Source: Cristatella mucedo
Lineage: Eukaryota; Bryozoa; Phylactolaemata; Cristatellidae
Reading direction: 5' to 3'
DNA: 64,000 bases
Assembly (NCBI GenBank): GCA_009760855.2
Contig: WPIO01000105.1
Location: 768,501-832,500, forward strand
In this document: positions 48,934-61,165 of the stretch, in pieces
Layout of the letters: every line of letters begins with the position of its first letter
How positions within the stretch are numbered: the first letter of the stretch is position 1
The notes under the pieces: model-generated
Databases searched by the model: none
Told to the model about the DNA's origin: nothing
What the model saw: the letters and a program-made list of their open reading frames with translations, nothing else
Program-made: the position numbers and the translations under genes

Positions 48934-49714
48934 CGCTTATACCTGCTCCAAACAAGCCCAGATTTAGAGGTTATTAGCCAGGCTCACGTAACTTGAGCGC
49001 TTGTTAATGCTAAAGCTTAACTGACTGACTATTATTATATGTCTAGGTATTTTTATAATGCCTACTCGTAGGTTCTGTTTCTAATAATTATTATTTATTT
49101 CACTGTTTCTAATAATTATAAATCACTTACCAAAAATTATTGCGACAGCAAATTATATGGCTGACGTAGCACACTAACGTTTTAGAGTCAAGCGACGCGG
49201 CTAAGTACCGGCTTTTAGATTAGAGAGCATATTCCAGCAAACTGAGGCGCGTCAATGACAGTGTGACTTTAGGCTACTTTGGATTATATCTAGGTTGACA
49301 TCGGTGAGCGGCTCACTTATTTGTATTCACGAGGATCAGAGGACCACCATGGACCTTGCGCGATTGTCGGCCGTCAAGACATCGCCACTATCCAGCCCCG
49401 CCGAGCCCTTCCATTGAGGCGAAGTAGAGGCCGGAAGCTTCTCAAAAGCCCTCTGGAGGATCGAGCTTGCACCCAGCGGCTGAGCTTCCCCTCCGGAAGT
49501 ATTTAGAAGGTGCCGGAGGGATGTGCGATACCTTTCGTTCGCAATAGCGCTTAAAAACCTTCGGCGACAGAAGCTTTTGCTCTGCAGGATCATAATATGT
49601 AACACACTTCTGTCATTCTTGCAAAATGGCATATACTTTCCTTTTGCCGGTGTGGCACATCCTTACCCGCCGTCCTAAGCTACGGCGTACACGCTACTCA
49701 CGTAGTACTCCGAC
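48933..49714. other. No gene recognised
   Basis: AT-rich at first, then ordinary. The segment 49540-49575 (CTTAAAAACCTTCGGCGACAG, then AAGCTTTTGCTC) resembles the L2-B RLKTVGDRSF coding block, so the L2-B remnant at 49715 may start earlier. Confidence 0.4.
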
Positions 49715-49895
49715 TGCCCTCCTGACCTTGTGCTGTGCTTCTCAATTTCTCTTTGTTGCGCGAGATGAAGTCTGGTGACTACAGTATGCCTACCAAAAGC
49801 CGCTTAAGCTGTGAGTGCGCTTTAAAAACGTTCATGCATAACACCCACGTAGTCCTTGTGGCTTTGTGGAGTTACAGAGATGCATTAAATTACAT
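49715..49895 (+). mobile_element. L2 subfamily B 3' end, diverged
   Basis: Shares the TTTCTCTTTGTTG block, AAAGCCGCTTAAGCTGTGAG and AACACCCACGTAGTC, ending in GAGATGCATTAAATTACAT. Confidence 0.6.
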
Positions 49896-50447
49896 AATTT
49901 ATTTCAGGTGGATCCTTGAGCTTGAGCCGTTGGTCGAAATGGGCAGTTATCCCGCCAATTTCCGCGATGGTGCAGCCGGACTCCCTTTCCATCATGCTGC
50001 AGTATGTCTAGTGCGATTTGTACACGTCGTTAATTTCCCGAGCACCTTTTCCCCTGAAAGAGTCTAACGGCATTATTTAGGCTCAGAAAATGTAATTACG
50101 CGAAGCGTATGATGTTATAATAAACGTTATTGTGACCGCGCCGTTTCTCGGAAATCTCTCTGCGGACGTGCAGCAACAACTAAAACTGATGAGACCTGGT
50201 AACCTTTAGGTTAACGCAAAGAATCAGAGACTTCTGTCGGCCAGGGTTGCTCCGGGAGCTCCGGGAAGGCTTCGTATCAATAATACTCAGCATTGTTTTG
50301 TTTTACCTCGACGCTACCTGTCCCTCGCTGGCTTATCGATCGGCATCAGGACCCGATGAATCATTGTTCATAGTGAGGCTAGCCAAATCGAAGGCTTCAA
50401 ATGAGTGACCTGGGCATTTCTTTGAGTCTTGGACACTTCCACAATTA

Positions 50448-50640
50448 GGCATCTCAGTACGCAGCTCCACAAAGCAGCACCGACTAAATGCGCATTACGC
50501 TGGGGGGTCTCCACTACTTGAGCACTCGAAGCCTAAGCGGCTTTCTTTATCGAATCATTATCCAATAGACTCACGCATCTCACACAGCAGAGAGAAAGTG
50601 AGAAGCATAACTACTTCAGGAGGACATTCGAGGAAGTGAG
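50448..50640 (-). mobile_element. L2 subfamily B 3' end, minus strand, diverged
   Basis: The reverse complement contains CTTCTCACTTTCTCTCTGCTG, AAAGCCGCTTAGGCTTCGAG and GTGGAGCTGCG, matching the 58420-58560 3' UTR. Confidence 0.5.
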
Positions 50641-50891
50641 CCGCGGGGAGTTGCTGCGTAGGATGGCTGGCAAATGCAGTCGGTAATAGGATAGATAATG
50701 CCGTTGCATAAGAAATTTAGAAATGAGTTTAGCAGTAAGTCACGTAATCACGTACTGTCTGAGCAACAGCTTCTGTCGCCAATTCCTAAAGTGAAAGAAT
50801 GTGGCAAAAGAATTGAATGGCCAATTTTAGTCTCCGGAGAAAACTGGAGGGCACGAGAAGGCTGAAACTGGTGCAGCAGTTAAGCTAGATA

Positions 50892-51419
50892 CTAAATCAA
50901 TCGATAACGCTTCTTTGTATAGCACCGTGTGAGAACTAAATCACGATTCGAGCGCTTCGCACGTGCAGATGAACTTAAGTCCACGACCCCGCTCGTCAAA
51001 GGCCAGCAGTTTTTCCCAGGTTCAAACAAGGATACAGAAGGAGGAGCAAAGAAGAAGCGAAACCACGTGGGCGTCCGCAAGTCCGTGGGTCCGAGAAGCT
51101 TTTTCTCTCTGTAGCCCTTGATCGTCCAGGAGTAATAGGTAATCGCAGCTCCTTCAGCAAAGGTGCCTCGCGGCTGGATTTCTCGGGTCTCTTGACAAAA
51201 CTTGCAATCACAGGTATCAGTGGCTTCAGAGGATATTGGCTCCTGTCTGTAGGGCAGCCAACACTCAAACACAGCGATCTTAGTCGGAGCCAACGGGATA
51301 AGAATCCCTGCTACTGAACAGGGGCCAAGAATGATCACGATTGAGCATCGCTGCCTGTTGAAGTGTTTAGCTGAAGGAAACTTGTAAACACAAGTTGTCA
51401 TCAAAGATGAAACGTACAT
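50892..51419 (-). other. Unassigned 175-codon open frame
   Basis: Open from an ATG at 51419 down to a stop at 50892-50894 in DNA of ordinary composition, which makes its length mildly notable. It contains a CDCKFCQE stretch but no domain I recognise. Its last third shares ordered words with 1118-1230, so it may be part of an unnamed repeat. No splice signals or neighbours support a gene. Confidence 0.15.
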
Positions 51420-53225
51420 TTACTCGACTGACTGTTTCCATTCGTGGGTGCGATCTAGAATCACTGACTCCCACTTTCTAGCTTTCGCACAGCAATTAAT
51501 CACTGAACAGATTTGCATGCTACGATGACAGCAGGGATTGCTACATTGAACGAACGAATACAATCGTGCAAGCAAATACGAATGGATCCCTTGAGCAATG
51601 ACTCAAGTAGAGGATATTCGTTTCTTTAAAAGGGCAGACAGTTGCTTCATCTGTCAGCTGTCTGCCCGCTGTTGAGCCCTCATAGCCGTGGAAAGTACGT
51701 TGACAGTTTATTTAAAACAGAAGGAGTGGACGTTACGCTGTTGCGCTTTTGAAATAAAGTAGCATAGAGACTACACAAGCCTCAGGGTAACGATTACATC
51801 AAAGCTATGCTTAATGCGAACAGAACCTCTTGAGTCTGAACATAGACTTCCTCCTGCTTTAACTGCCGCTGTTGCTGCCTCACTGCTGCTGCTGCTGCTG
51901 TTTCTGCTGCTGTTGCTGCTGCTGCTGCTTTAACTGCTGTGCTATTGTAGTAGTTGCGCTTGTAGGCGTATTCCCATTACCAATTGAAATATACATTCGT
52001 AATCGTGCGTAAGTCCTAACCGAAACTTTATAAGTGCTTGCTGTTGTATGAGTCTGCCTCTTTCGTGCACGCGCCTACAAGAAGCTTGAATTATGCATGC
52101 CGGCCAAAAATAGGGCTTGGTTGGGTCTCGCGTGTCGCCAGAAAGTATACTGAATGTTTAAAGACGCTGCTTCGAGAATTCTTCACCATCCTGATAAGCT
52201 AAGCTTTTATGCTTTAATAAATTGAAAGGAATTAATACGGGCAACTCGGTAACGCCGCAGGAAGCCTTTTCCAGCCCGACACGGTTAGGTAATGCTCAGA
52301 AGATGTCGACCACTTTTTCAGCGGTAGCGCACAGCAGTGAGGCTCATCCAGAGGGCGTGCTCAGCTTGCATAGACATAAAGAGACTATTTTCTTTGCTTT
52401 GCCCTGCTCAGGAATTATTTCAGCTTCAGAATTATCACTTGACAGACGGTCGGTTGGTTGTCCGTGGCTGCTCAATTTCGACTGCAGCCACTGCTGTTGT
52501 GGTGCGAGTTCGGTCAGCCACCGCTCGTGCGTGGAAGTGGACCGAGCAAGCAACCAATCAGCTCGATTTTGCTGCTTGCACTGAGTGTATTCGTTCGGAC
52601 AAGGACTGGGGCGAGCCTTGCAGTTCGAGCACAGGGAATTACTCGCCAATCACCGTATGGTCGCCACTTGGTCTCCCTGCCCGTCCGGATCAGAGGCCGC
52701 GGTGGGTCCACGTCCTGACGAACGATGCAATGCCCAACACGGCCCGACTGGTGCCGCCTGCTGCTTTTACTGAGGATGACTCCTTATTGGCGTACGACCT
52801 TTGAGTGATAGGTCACGTTGGAGCTATTAACAGCAGTTTTTCCATCAAACTGTCTACATCATTATCGCGATGCTCATTGAAGTCCTTACGAGCTATGCTG
52901 CTCGCAGTACATCGCCAGTTTGCCGCAGGCAGACCTGCAATCGCCGGGTACCGCACCGTACGTTGCAGCCAACACCCGAGCCCGCATGGAGCGGTCATTG
53001 TCAACCGTCGAGGACGCTCTCGATGGCTCTGATCGTGACCGTCGATAACCTACAATGCCATGGCGGACTCGATCGATTGCGAGAGAATCCGATGCTGAAT
53101 CGCTGGCTCGTTGGTGAAGATCGATTAGGTAGCTCCCGACAGTCCTACGGGGGGGGGCGGGACGCTAAGCGCATCTCGCGTCTCCGAGTGTTGGCAAAGG
53201 AAAGCGCATCTTACAGGCAGCTCCT
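51420..53225. other. No gene recognised
   Basis: Contains a CTG-rich run (about 51883-51929). Overlapping open frames around 52222-52804 show no domain. Confidence 0.35.
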
Positions 53226-53385
53226 GGATCGTAGCCCAGTGGTCGAGTGCTCCCCCTTCCCGACCTAGGTCGCGGGTCGCGGGTTCTGCAGTGGCCGATC
53301 CTTAATCTCCCCACTGCAAGCGGCAGCGATAGCCACTAAGGCTGCTGCATCAGCTAACTCTTTCCCTTGTTTTTAGCTCTGAATG
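53226..53385 (+). mobile_element. tRNA-derived SINE copy
   Basis: A box GTAGCCCAGTGGTCGAGTG, CGGGTTCTGCAGTGGCCGAT in place of the B box, body GCAAGCGGCAGCGATAGCC, 3' motif CTGCTGCATCAGCTAAC. Confidence 0.6.
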
Positions 53386-54704
53386 CTCGTTCTTCCGTGC
53401 CGAAAAAGTCCTGTCGAAGGCAAGAATTTTTTGCCATATCTAGCAGAGATCAATCATGCTAATGGAGCTCATTTTGGGACTGCTATTAGGTCTACGCTGA
53501 TGGCGTGATTAGGCGTTCGATTTGTCACCGGAGTGTCTTGGAAATCCCAAAAAATATACTTGGATCAAGTTCCCTCCGCACTTGGATACAGTTTCTTCAG
53601 GTTCAGCAGGCAGCTCCGCTGCTCTCCCAAAAAAAAAACACTTGGGTCCCTCCCTGTCTGTCATCACTCTTCCTCGCTCTCGCATAGCTTCGCAAGTAAA
53701 GTCAAGAAACTACATATAAAAACCAGTGACTCCGTGGCCAACAAAGATGCAAGATCTCAACCACTGCTCATTGGGAAACGTGCTTTCATCTGAGATCAGC
53801 TTTTTAAAATTGTGGTTCCATTCATTGTGTCTCTGGCGCCATGGCTCTTTTTTGGAAATATCTACGGCTTCGGCTCAAAGGGAGCAGAGATGCTCATCTA
53901 CGTAGAAAGTAGAAAGATTAGCCTTTCCATCACCATTTCCATTGTCAACATCCCTTAATCTCTGCTCTCTGTACAGTGGTCACTGTCTGGTTAATGGGCA
54001 TAAGAAAGCAAGCAATAATGTCCTCGCATTTGCTTTCAAAACCATAAAGTATTGCCGCAGTGATTTAATTTAAGAATTCTCGACCATTTCAACCTAATAA
54101 AATCACTCTGTAATGATTAATGTCATCAAAGCAAGAACGTTATCGATTATCGACTGCTGAACCAGCCAGATTGCAATGCATTCTCTTACAGAGTCGCTAG
54201 TCACAAGCCTCTTGTGCTCGGACTACGTCTCGGCATCCTACTTGAGTGTGCAATGCTACTGGAATACCTGCTATAGAACGGCTTTACAATAGCTCAGCGG
54301 CAAGCATAAGACGTTGCGGGAAATAGCGCATGGCTCCTTTTCAAACTGCAGTTTAATTTTGTCCCTATTTTATGCACAGAGCGGTTGCTTCCGTTACGTC
54401 ATGTAGCACTACTTGAAATCGACTAAAGGTGAGCGAGCAGCAGCTATGAGCTTTTTGGACGCTTTGTGGCAGTGGTTTCGAAGCTCGAGGTCTTAGACGG
54501 CGGCCTCTGAGCCCGTTTGCCTCGATACCCTAGTCGGGGCCATAGCTACGACGTAGAATTCAATTTGGAGAGTGTGCATGCACGAATTTGGGCCATCATG
54601 GCAGTGAGCGAGCGACGAAGAGCCTCTCAAACACGACTCTCGCAAATCGCAGGTTGACATCAGTTCGCGACCCTCCCTTACTAGTTTGGATAGCGGCACA
54701 ACGC
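53386..54704. other. No gene recognised
   Basis: Short open frames only; an A run at 53630. Confidence 0.35.
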
Positions 54705-55462
54705 ATAATAATAATAACAATACTGTTTTAATAGCGCCATCGTAAAACTTGCTTTCTAGGCGCTTTACATTTTCTGCAAAGGAAGCATGGTCAAGTGCTT
54801 AGTGTAGTATGCTCAATGACTACCAGCATAACATGGTTAGAGGCGGCATGCACAGGATCAGCATGCAAATATGTTTAATGGCAGCATGCAGTGTCAGCAC
54901 GCACAAGCACCCAAAGGACAAATCACCCTGACCCACTAAATGTTGTGATAAATAGATGCGCTTTAGCTTCTTTGTAAATGTGGGCCAATCAGGGGGTGCC
55001 GTGACGCCAGTCGGAAGTGAGCTCCGGGCTTTGGAAGCGTACGAACTAAAGGCATGGTCTCCAAAGGATTTGAATTTCGTATGAGGTATAGGTAGACGAT
55101 TAGATTCCGAAGAGCGGGTGGTACAATGCTTAACCTGGTGGGAACTTTGAAGCCGATGCGTTGCTCTACTGGAAGCCAGTGCAGGTCAGCTAGAAGTGGT
55201 GTGATGTGGAAACTGCGACGCTCTGGACAGACAAGCCTAGCTGCCAAGTTGTGCACCAGCTGTAAGCGCCTGATTGCACAGCCGGAAGACCAGCAAGCAG
55301 AGAGTTACAGAAATCGAGCCGGGATGACACAACTGCATGGACCAATTTAGATGCGGCATGATTGCATAAGCAAGCGCGAATTTTGGCAATGTTATGTAGC
55401 TAAAAGTAGACTGACTTGACTGTGGAGCTAATTTGGTCATCTGATGAAAGGTCACTTTGGAA
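54705..55462 (-). mobile_element. L2 subfamily A, C-terminal RT region to tail
   Basis: The minus strand reads the region equivalent to ARLVCPERRSFHITPLLADL, HWLPVEQRIGFK and SRLASRHPL. The tail (ATT repeats) is at 54705-54722. The 5' end at 55462 lies in the segment upstream of VTSRLDF. Confidence 0.75.
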
Positions 55463-55624
55463 TTAAACAGATTTCTCTAGATTTCGTGCAAATGCAACAG
55501 GAGATATGCTGGCAGAGCCGATTTTGAGCGTCAGTTTTTCCTATTTCTGAATTACGAATGAAATGAGCTCCCCGTAAGCAAGATCGAGGTAAGCATACGT
55601 GACGACCGAGGGCATGGGCTCGAG

Positions 55625-55700
55625 CCCGTGGCATTTGAGAAGTGCCTAAATAGAGAGTAAATTCTCTTAGGGTGCTATACAAATGAATGAATTATTAATG
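55625..55700 (+). mobile_element. L2-like 3' terminal scrap
   Basis: AAGTGCCTAAATAGAGAG and CTTAGGGTGCTATACAAATG, then ATTATTAATG. Confidence 0.45.
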
Positions 55701-57344
55701 CACAAAGATCGGAAGTTGGCAATTCGCCAACGATAAGGACACAGTGGTCAAAAGCTAAAACAATGAACTACAGGTTAATGCTGATATGGCAGGTGGCTTC
55801 CAACAGACTCGCCACAGCTTAGAGCAGCTCACGTTCAGTGCTTTGACTCACCATACCACGCTGACCGACTGACCGTTACTCTAAGAAAGTGACTTTGGTC
55901 AGGCCTGTGCCTCATGATTTTGATTTGATGGCCAGGCCTGTGCCTCATGATTTGATGGCCAGGTCGTGAGTCTAGTACAATAGTTTCGTTCATACATAAT
56001 CATAAATCGTGCTGCTCAAAAACCTCGGCCTAGCGCCTTTATTTTATAAGCGGATCTCAGTGCGAATTCAGCGGCTGCGAAGTGCATTGCTCGTAATCGC
56101 TAGCACTTGTAGGTGCAGCTACTGCCCATACCTTAATAGATAAATTCAATATGCATTGAGTAGACAGCGACGCAGTGTTGCAAGTGTTCAACCGCGGTCG
56201 CAGTGTGCAATAGCTCTCCTACTGCTCCAAGCTCAAAGTGGTGCTCAAATCTGCTCAACTGCTGGACTCCATTCCCGTTGTGTAGATCGCTCCCTATTGC
56301 ATAGCTTCGGCTTCTAGGCTACCTTGGTCATAGCTAATCGCGTAATTGGCTCCAAAGCCTAATAATTGAGGAACCGCGAATAATGAATTGCAGCCATAAT
56401 AGGTTCAATTAAGTAAACCTCCGTTTAAATATCTCGCCGCCGCTCCCCCCAGCCCCCCTAGCCGCCTCCCAATGGCGTGACTGGCGATCGCCGGCGCTCG
56501 CATGGGGCTGCCGCCGGCGGATAATCAAGGATCAATCACCAGCAACCACGACCGCGGCATCGCGGCGGCCGACACTCGTCGCCGCCGCTGGCTGCCCGCC
56601 GCTCCGATCCGACGCCGCAGCCGCTGCAGCAAATGAGACGCGCCTATAAAGAGATTGAGTTCTCTGAGGGCACTTTATCAAGTGCATTATCATTATTATT
56701 ATTGTTATTATTAAAAAGCAGGCAAGACCGAGACTGCCCACCGATCGCTGTCACGAATCGTTCTGTCTGATCGAATGAATAAAATTTCCGATCAATAAAT
56801 AAAAAGAGAAGAGAAAAAAGAGACGCTCGAGCTCGCTCGAACGCTATCGAGAGCGGGTGCGCAGGCGGCGGCAGTTCGTCCTGAGGCGACAACTGCAGCA
56901 CCGGCGACAGGGCACTGGCGCGAGAGCTCGTCACTGTGCATCAAGTGTCTAGTCTCTTAGCTACCATCTCTCGAGAAGCCGGCGAGCTGTCGCTGGACGT
57001 CGATCGCTGACTATAGTCCGTGGCGTCTCAGTGGCGGCGTCGACGGGCTCCTGGGCACAGTGGAGCCAGCCGCACACATGCCATCGCTAGGCTCTCTCTC
57101 TCTCTCTCTCGCTCTCTCGCTCTCTTTCTCTCTCCATTGTCTCGTTTTCTTTGCCAGTTCGCGTTTTCTGTACTGGATTAGGGACTGCTTACTGCCGTCG
57201 CTGGCTTTGGATCTTTCTGGTACGCTTGTGTTGTCGTTTGTGGACTACGGAAGTTCAGTATTGGCAAGAATACTGCTAAATCATCGTGCTCCTTTACATT
57301 GGGTTGAGTATCGCCGCAAGATTACTAATAAGTACGAAAATGTA
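55701..57344. other. No gene recognised; small GC-rich patch
   Basis: Ordinary DNA to about 56400, then a GC-rich patch (56430-56630) interrupted by an L2 tail, then a CT run (about 57092-57135). Confidence 0.4.
56625..56715 (+). mobile_element. L2 3' terminal scrap
   Basis: CAGCAAATGAGACGCGCC, AAAGAGATTGAGTTCTCTGA and CTTTATCAAGTGCATTATC plus an ATT tail, within a GC-rich patch. Confidence 0.6.
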
Positions 57345-58585
57345 TGAGTCGGGTCTCGATTGCTGGCTGCGAAGCCGTGATTGTTCCTGGCTTGCCGTGT
57401 CGTGTGGGGGTCAGGTCTCATACACGAGACAGGTCACGTGTGGAGTCCCTCAAGGGTCCGTCCTCGGTCCCTTGCTGTTCTTCATTTAGACTCAACCTGT
57501 GGGAAAAGTGATTAAGGCCCATGGAATAGGATATCACTTTTATGCTGCTGACACTCAACTGTTTTTGTCATTCAAAGCGTCGGAATCTGCTGCAGCAACT
57601 GATCAACCGAATGCTTGCCTGGCCGACATTCGATCCTGGATGTCGGAACACTTCTTAAAACTAAATGACCTTAAAACAGAACTGCTGCTCATAGGACACC
57701 CTAAGCGTGTGGTTGAATTGAAAGACTTTGCTCTTCTAATAGGCGATGCTCTTGTGCGATCATCACCACGTACTCAAAATTTAGGTGTCGTTTTCGACAG
57801 CTGCCTAAATTTTAAAGGCTTCATTCAGAAGACTGCTTCTACAGCTAGCCATCACGTCCAATCCCTATCTAAGATTTGGAGCTGTCTTCCACAGTGGCTT
57901 GCAAAAAATTCAATTAGCTTCTTAGTTCTGTCTCGGCTTGATTATTTTAATACCCTTTTGGCTCGGCTACCGAAGAAAGCAAAAGGCCAATGCAGCAGGC
58001 TATGAATATGGCTGCAAGGCTAGATTTCAAGTCTCAGAGGTTTGAGCACGTGTGTCCTTTGCTAAAAGAGCTAGGATGGCTGCCGGTTGAGCAACGGATA
58101 CGGAGCAAAGTTCTTACGCTGACCCGCAAGGCCTCCCACGGCTTGGTTCCTTCGTAACTAGCTGAACTGCTGCATCAGTTTCAGCCTCCTCTTGCCCTCA
58201 GGTCCTGTATGGACAATAGATTAGCTGTTCCATTCTTCCGCTTAAAGACCGTTGGCGACAGAAGCTTTAGCTCTACATGTCCTAGGCTGTGGAAGTCGCT
58301 TCCACAATTCTTAAGCAACGACAACTACTCTCCTGCTGCCGACTATTGCTCGTCCTTTTAAGCGGTCCTGAGCTGCTACTTCCATGCTACTCACTACCTC
58401 AACAGCTCTCCTGACTCTACTATGCTTCCCACTTTCTCTTTGTTGAGTGAGGCAAAGTCTGTTGGCTACCGAATGCGTACCGAAAGCCGCTTAGGCTGTG
58501 AGTGCACTATACAAAAATTTACTGTATAACACCCACATGGTCTTTATGACTTCATGGAGTTACTGACAGAGATACATTAGATTAC
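57345..58585 (+). mobile_element. L2-group LINE, second subfamily (B), RT to 3' end
   Basis: Reads TCGVPQGSVLGPLLF, then HGIGYHFYAADTQLFLSF (YADD changed to YAAD), WMSEHFLKLNDLKTELLLIG, SRLDYFNTLLARLP and, after a frameshift, LLKELGWLPVEQRI and RLKTVGDRSFSSTCPRLWKS. The 3' UTR (58330-58585) ends GAGATACATTAGATTAC and differs from the ATT-tailed subfamily at 41529-44595. It is 5'-truncated within the RT and contains stops. Confidence 0.8.
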
Positions 58586-58589
58586 TTTG

Positions 58590-58800
58590 TCAATGGATAC
58601 GGAGCAAAATCCTTTCACTGACTTACACGGCTCGCCATGGATTAGGTCCTTTGTACCATCTAGCTAACCTGCTGCACTAGTTGTTGCCTCCATGCGCCAT
58701 CAGGTCCTACTACAACAGTAAACTAGCTCATTTTCACTTTAAGAAAATTGGTGATAGATGCTTCGCTGTGCTGGTCCTAGTGTAAGGAACAATTGTGAAA
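58590..58800 (+). mobile_element. L2 subfamily B fragment
   Basis: The DNA resembles 58090-58290 (the GGATACGGAGCAAA block, then the region equivalent to HGL-P-YLAELL and FRLKTVGDR), directly after the previous copy. Short and broken. Confidence 0.5.
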
Positions 58801-58829
58801 CCCACTCCCACAGTTTTCATATAACGAAA

Positions 58830-59030
58830 TTTTCTCTTTTGTTGCTTTATAACATGCTTAACTAACTTCTTATTCAGCTCTAACCATATTATTCATCTCG
58901 TTTGTTTTTCAAGCATGATTTTACTTACCATTCAATTGCATTTCACTTTACAGCAAATGTAAAGCGCCTAGAGAGAGATTGAGTTCTCTGAGGGCGCTTT
59001 ATCAAGTGAATTATTATTATTATTATTATG
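58830..59030 (+). mobile_element. L2 subfamily A 3' end
   Basis: CAGCAAATGTAAAGCGCC, GAGAGATTGAGTTCTCTGAG and CGCTTTATCAAGTG, then a clean ATT tail of about six units. Confidence 0.75.
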
Positions 59031-59454
59031 CTTTCCAGCCGTCTAATTACTCTTTTCTGTCAATGATTCGCACTTTTGTGTGGGATGCAATCAGTTGGTT
59101 AGCGCTCCATGTCGAAAGCCGCTGGGATTTTAGTGAAATGTGGAAAATATTCCAGCTCAAAACCCACTTGTTGGTGAATTTTTTGAGTTACAGAGGAAAA
59201 TTTCTAGATCAATCAGCTCCTAGCCCCCTCTGTTAGGTGACCTCTGAGAATTTTCTAGTGCAGACAAGAATCGTCATCAGTTTCATCCGCGTCATCTGTC
59301 TGCGGAGCGCTTCGGGGCTCGCCTCTGCCCACCACGGTGTGTAGATTAGTCGATCTCAATTGCAGCCTCCTGTAACTTTGTCCTGTAACTTTTAGAAGAG
59401 CGACGAGGTTCAAAGCGTATGCCATAAATCACTTTGCACCTGAAAGACTCGATC

Positions 59455-59605
59455 TGATACCGGCCACGAGTCATGACAAGTACATACTACCACTAATCAT
59501 TTGATGCTTTCTGTACACGATCAGTAAAGTGCCTAGAAAGACATTAAGTTCTTTGAGGGAGGGCGCTGAGTAATTGAACCACTATTATTATAATAATTAT
59601 TATAT
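59455..59605 (+). mobile_element. L2-like 3' end
   Basis: CAGTAAAGTGCCTAGAAAGA, TTAAGTTCTTTGAGG and GGGCGCTGAGTAATTG, then ATTATT repeats. Confidence 0.6.
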
Positions 59606-59879
59606 TTACTACCATAATTGTTAGGAACACTGTGCGGACTGTGGTTCTGAATGCTCGCTGCAATTCTCGAAGCAAGAACCGAGGCGTTTCAGCCCTCCCT
59701 CTCACGTCAGGCCAGTGCCAGCGCCAGCTTCTAATTGCAACGAGAGGAACACCTCGTTCGAGGGATTGAGGCACGCGTGGATTAATGGAGCAAATGGATA
59801 CAAACACAGAGACGGTGGTGGGATTCTGCACTACTGACTTAAGGCAGGTAAACCAGCGCTCGTAATGATGCTAGTCATT

Positions 59880-60606
59880 AAGAATAATATTAATAATGCA
59901 GTTGATAAAGCGCCCTCAGAGAACTCTATCTCTTCCTAGGCTTTTAATATTTGCTGCAAAGGGAAGCGCGATTGAATGGTGAGTAATATCATGCTTGATT
60001 AACATGAATAACATAGTTAGGGGTGACATGCACAGGGTCAGCATGCAAATGTGGTTAGTGGCAGCATGCACAGTGTCAGCACGCATAAGCACATCAAGTA
60101 CGAGTCACTGGGATCCACTAAATGCTGTCCTAAATAAGTGTGTTTTTACGTTCTTTTTAAATGTGGTCAAGTCAGGGGATGTTCTGATGCAAGTCGGGAG
60201 GGAGTTCCAGGCTTTGGGAGCATACGAACTAAATTCACGTCTCCAAAGGATTTGAGGTTTGTACGAGGTATTGGTAAACTGTTAGATTCCGAAAAGAGGG
60301 TGGTATGATGCATGGCCTGGTGGGGGAGTAGATCTGAGAGATTGGCTGGAGCCAAAGAATGAAGTGACCTAAAAGTGAGCGAAAAAACCTTTAAGTCGTT
60401 CCGTTGCTTGACTTGACAGGTAGCCAGTGCAGGTCGGCGAGAAGTGGTGTGATTTGGCAACTGTGACGTTCACGATAGACAAGCCTAACTGCAGAGTTTT
60501 GCACCATCTGTAATCGCCTGATTGCACATGCCGGTAGGCCAGCAAGCAGTGAGTTACAGAAGTCAAGACGGGATGTCACAAATGCATGGACCAACTTAGA
60601 CGTTAC
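59880..60606 (-). mobile_element. L2 subfamily A, C-terminal RT region to tail
   Basis: The minus strand reads VHAFVTSRLDFCNSLLAGLP, ITPLLADLHWLPVK and SESNSLPIPRTNLKSFGD. The 3' UTR and ATT tail are at 59880-60100. One of the least diverged fragments, though frameshifted near 60240 and 60410. Confidence 0.8.
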
Positions 60607-61074
60607 AGGCGCGCGACAGGTTCAGGTGCTGCCAGAACGTTATATTGCGTAGTAGCTGCTTTGTGGTGCAGCGCCAATGCAAACAGATATTCCGACGATA
60701 ATGCAACGCGGCGGCAGAAAAATGAAGAATGGCCTCATTACGACAAGATTGTATGCGTCGCATAGAGCGAGAGCTGTCCGTGCGGCAGCAGTCTCGGCGG
60801 CGGAGGGGGTTACAGGTGTCCAAGCACCAGCCGCATTGTACAACAACTCATGTGCGACGCCAAAACCGCAATTCAACTACCTGAGCACAACTGACTTCCT
60901 AATACTTGACGTTCTTTGCATGCCGTCTGGCAAGATATTGTGACATACCCAGGTTCAGAGTCGTTCATAGTTCAAGAATTACAAATAATGTCTCTGCTGT
61001 CATGATCTGGTGGTTGTGGCGCGTCCGCGTTTCAGGACATCTGTTCAAGGCGTCCATGTGCCCTGTGCACTCTG

Positions 61075-61165
61075 GCAGTTAACACACGTAAAGTGCCTAT
61101 AACGAGATTGAGTTCTCTTAGGGTGCTATATAAAAGTTTCAATGTTATCATTATTAAGTTTTTTC
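61075..61165 (+). mobile_element. L2-like 3' terminal scrap
   Basis: GTAAAGTGCCTATAACGAGA and CTCTTAGGGTGCTATATAAA, then TTATCATTATTAAG. Confidence 0.5.

Noticed and set aside
52222-52804. Overlapping 120-155 codon frames with several cysteines
   Set aside because: No conserved cysteine spacing or domain recognised, and several frames are open at once. No splice or promoter context.
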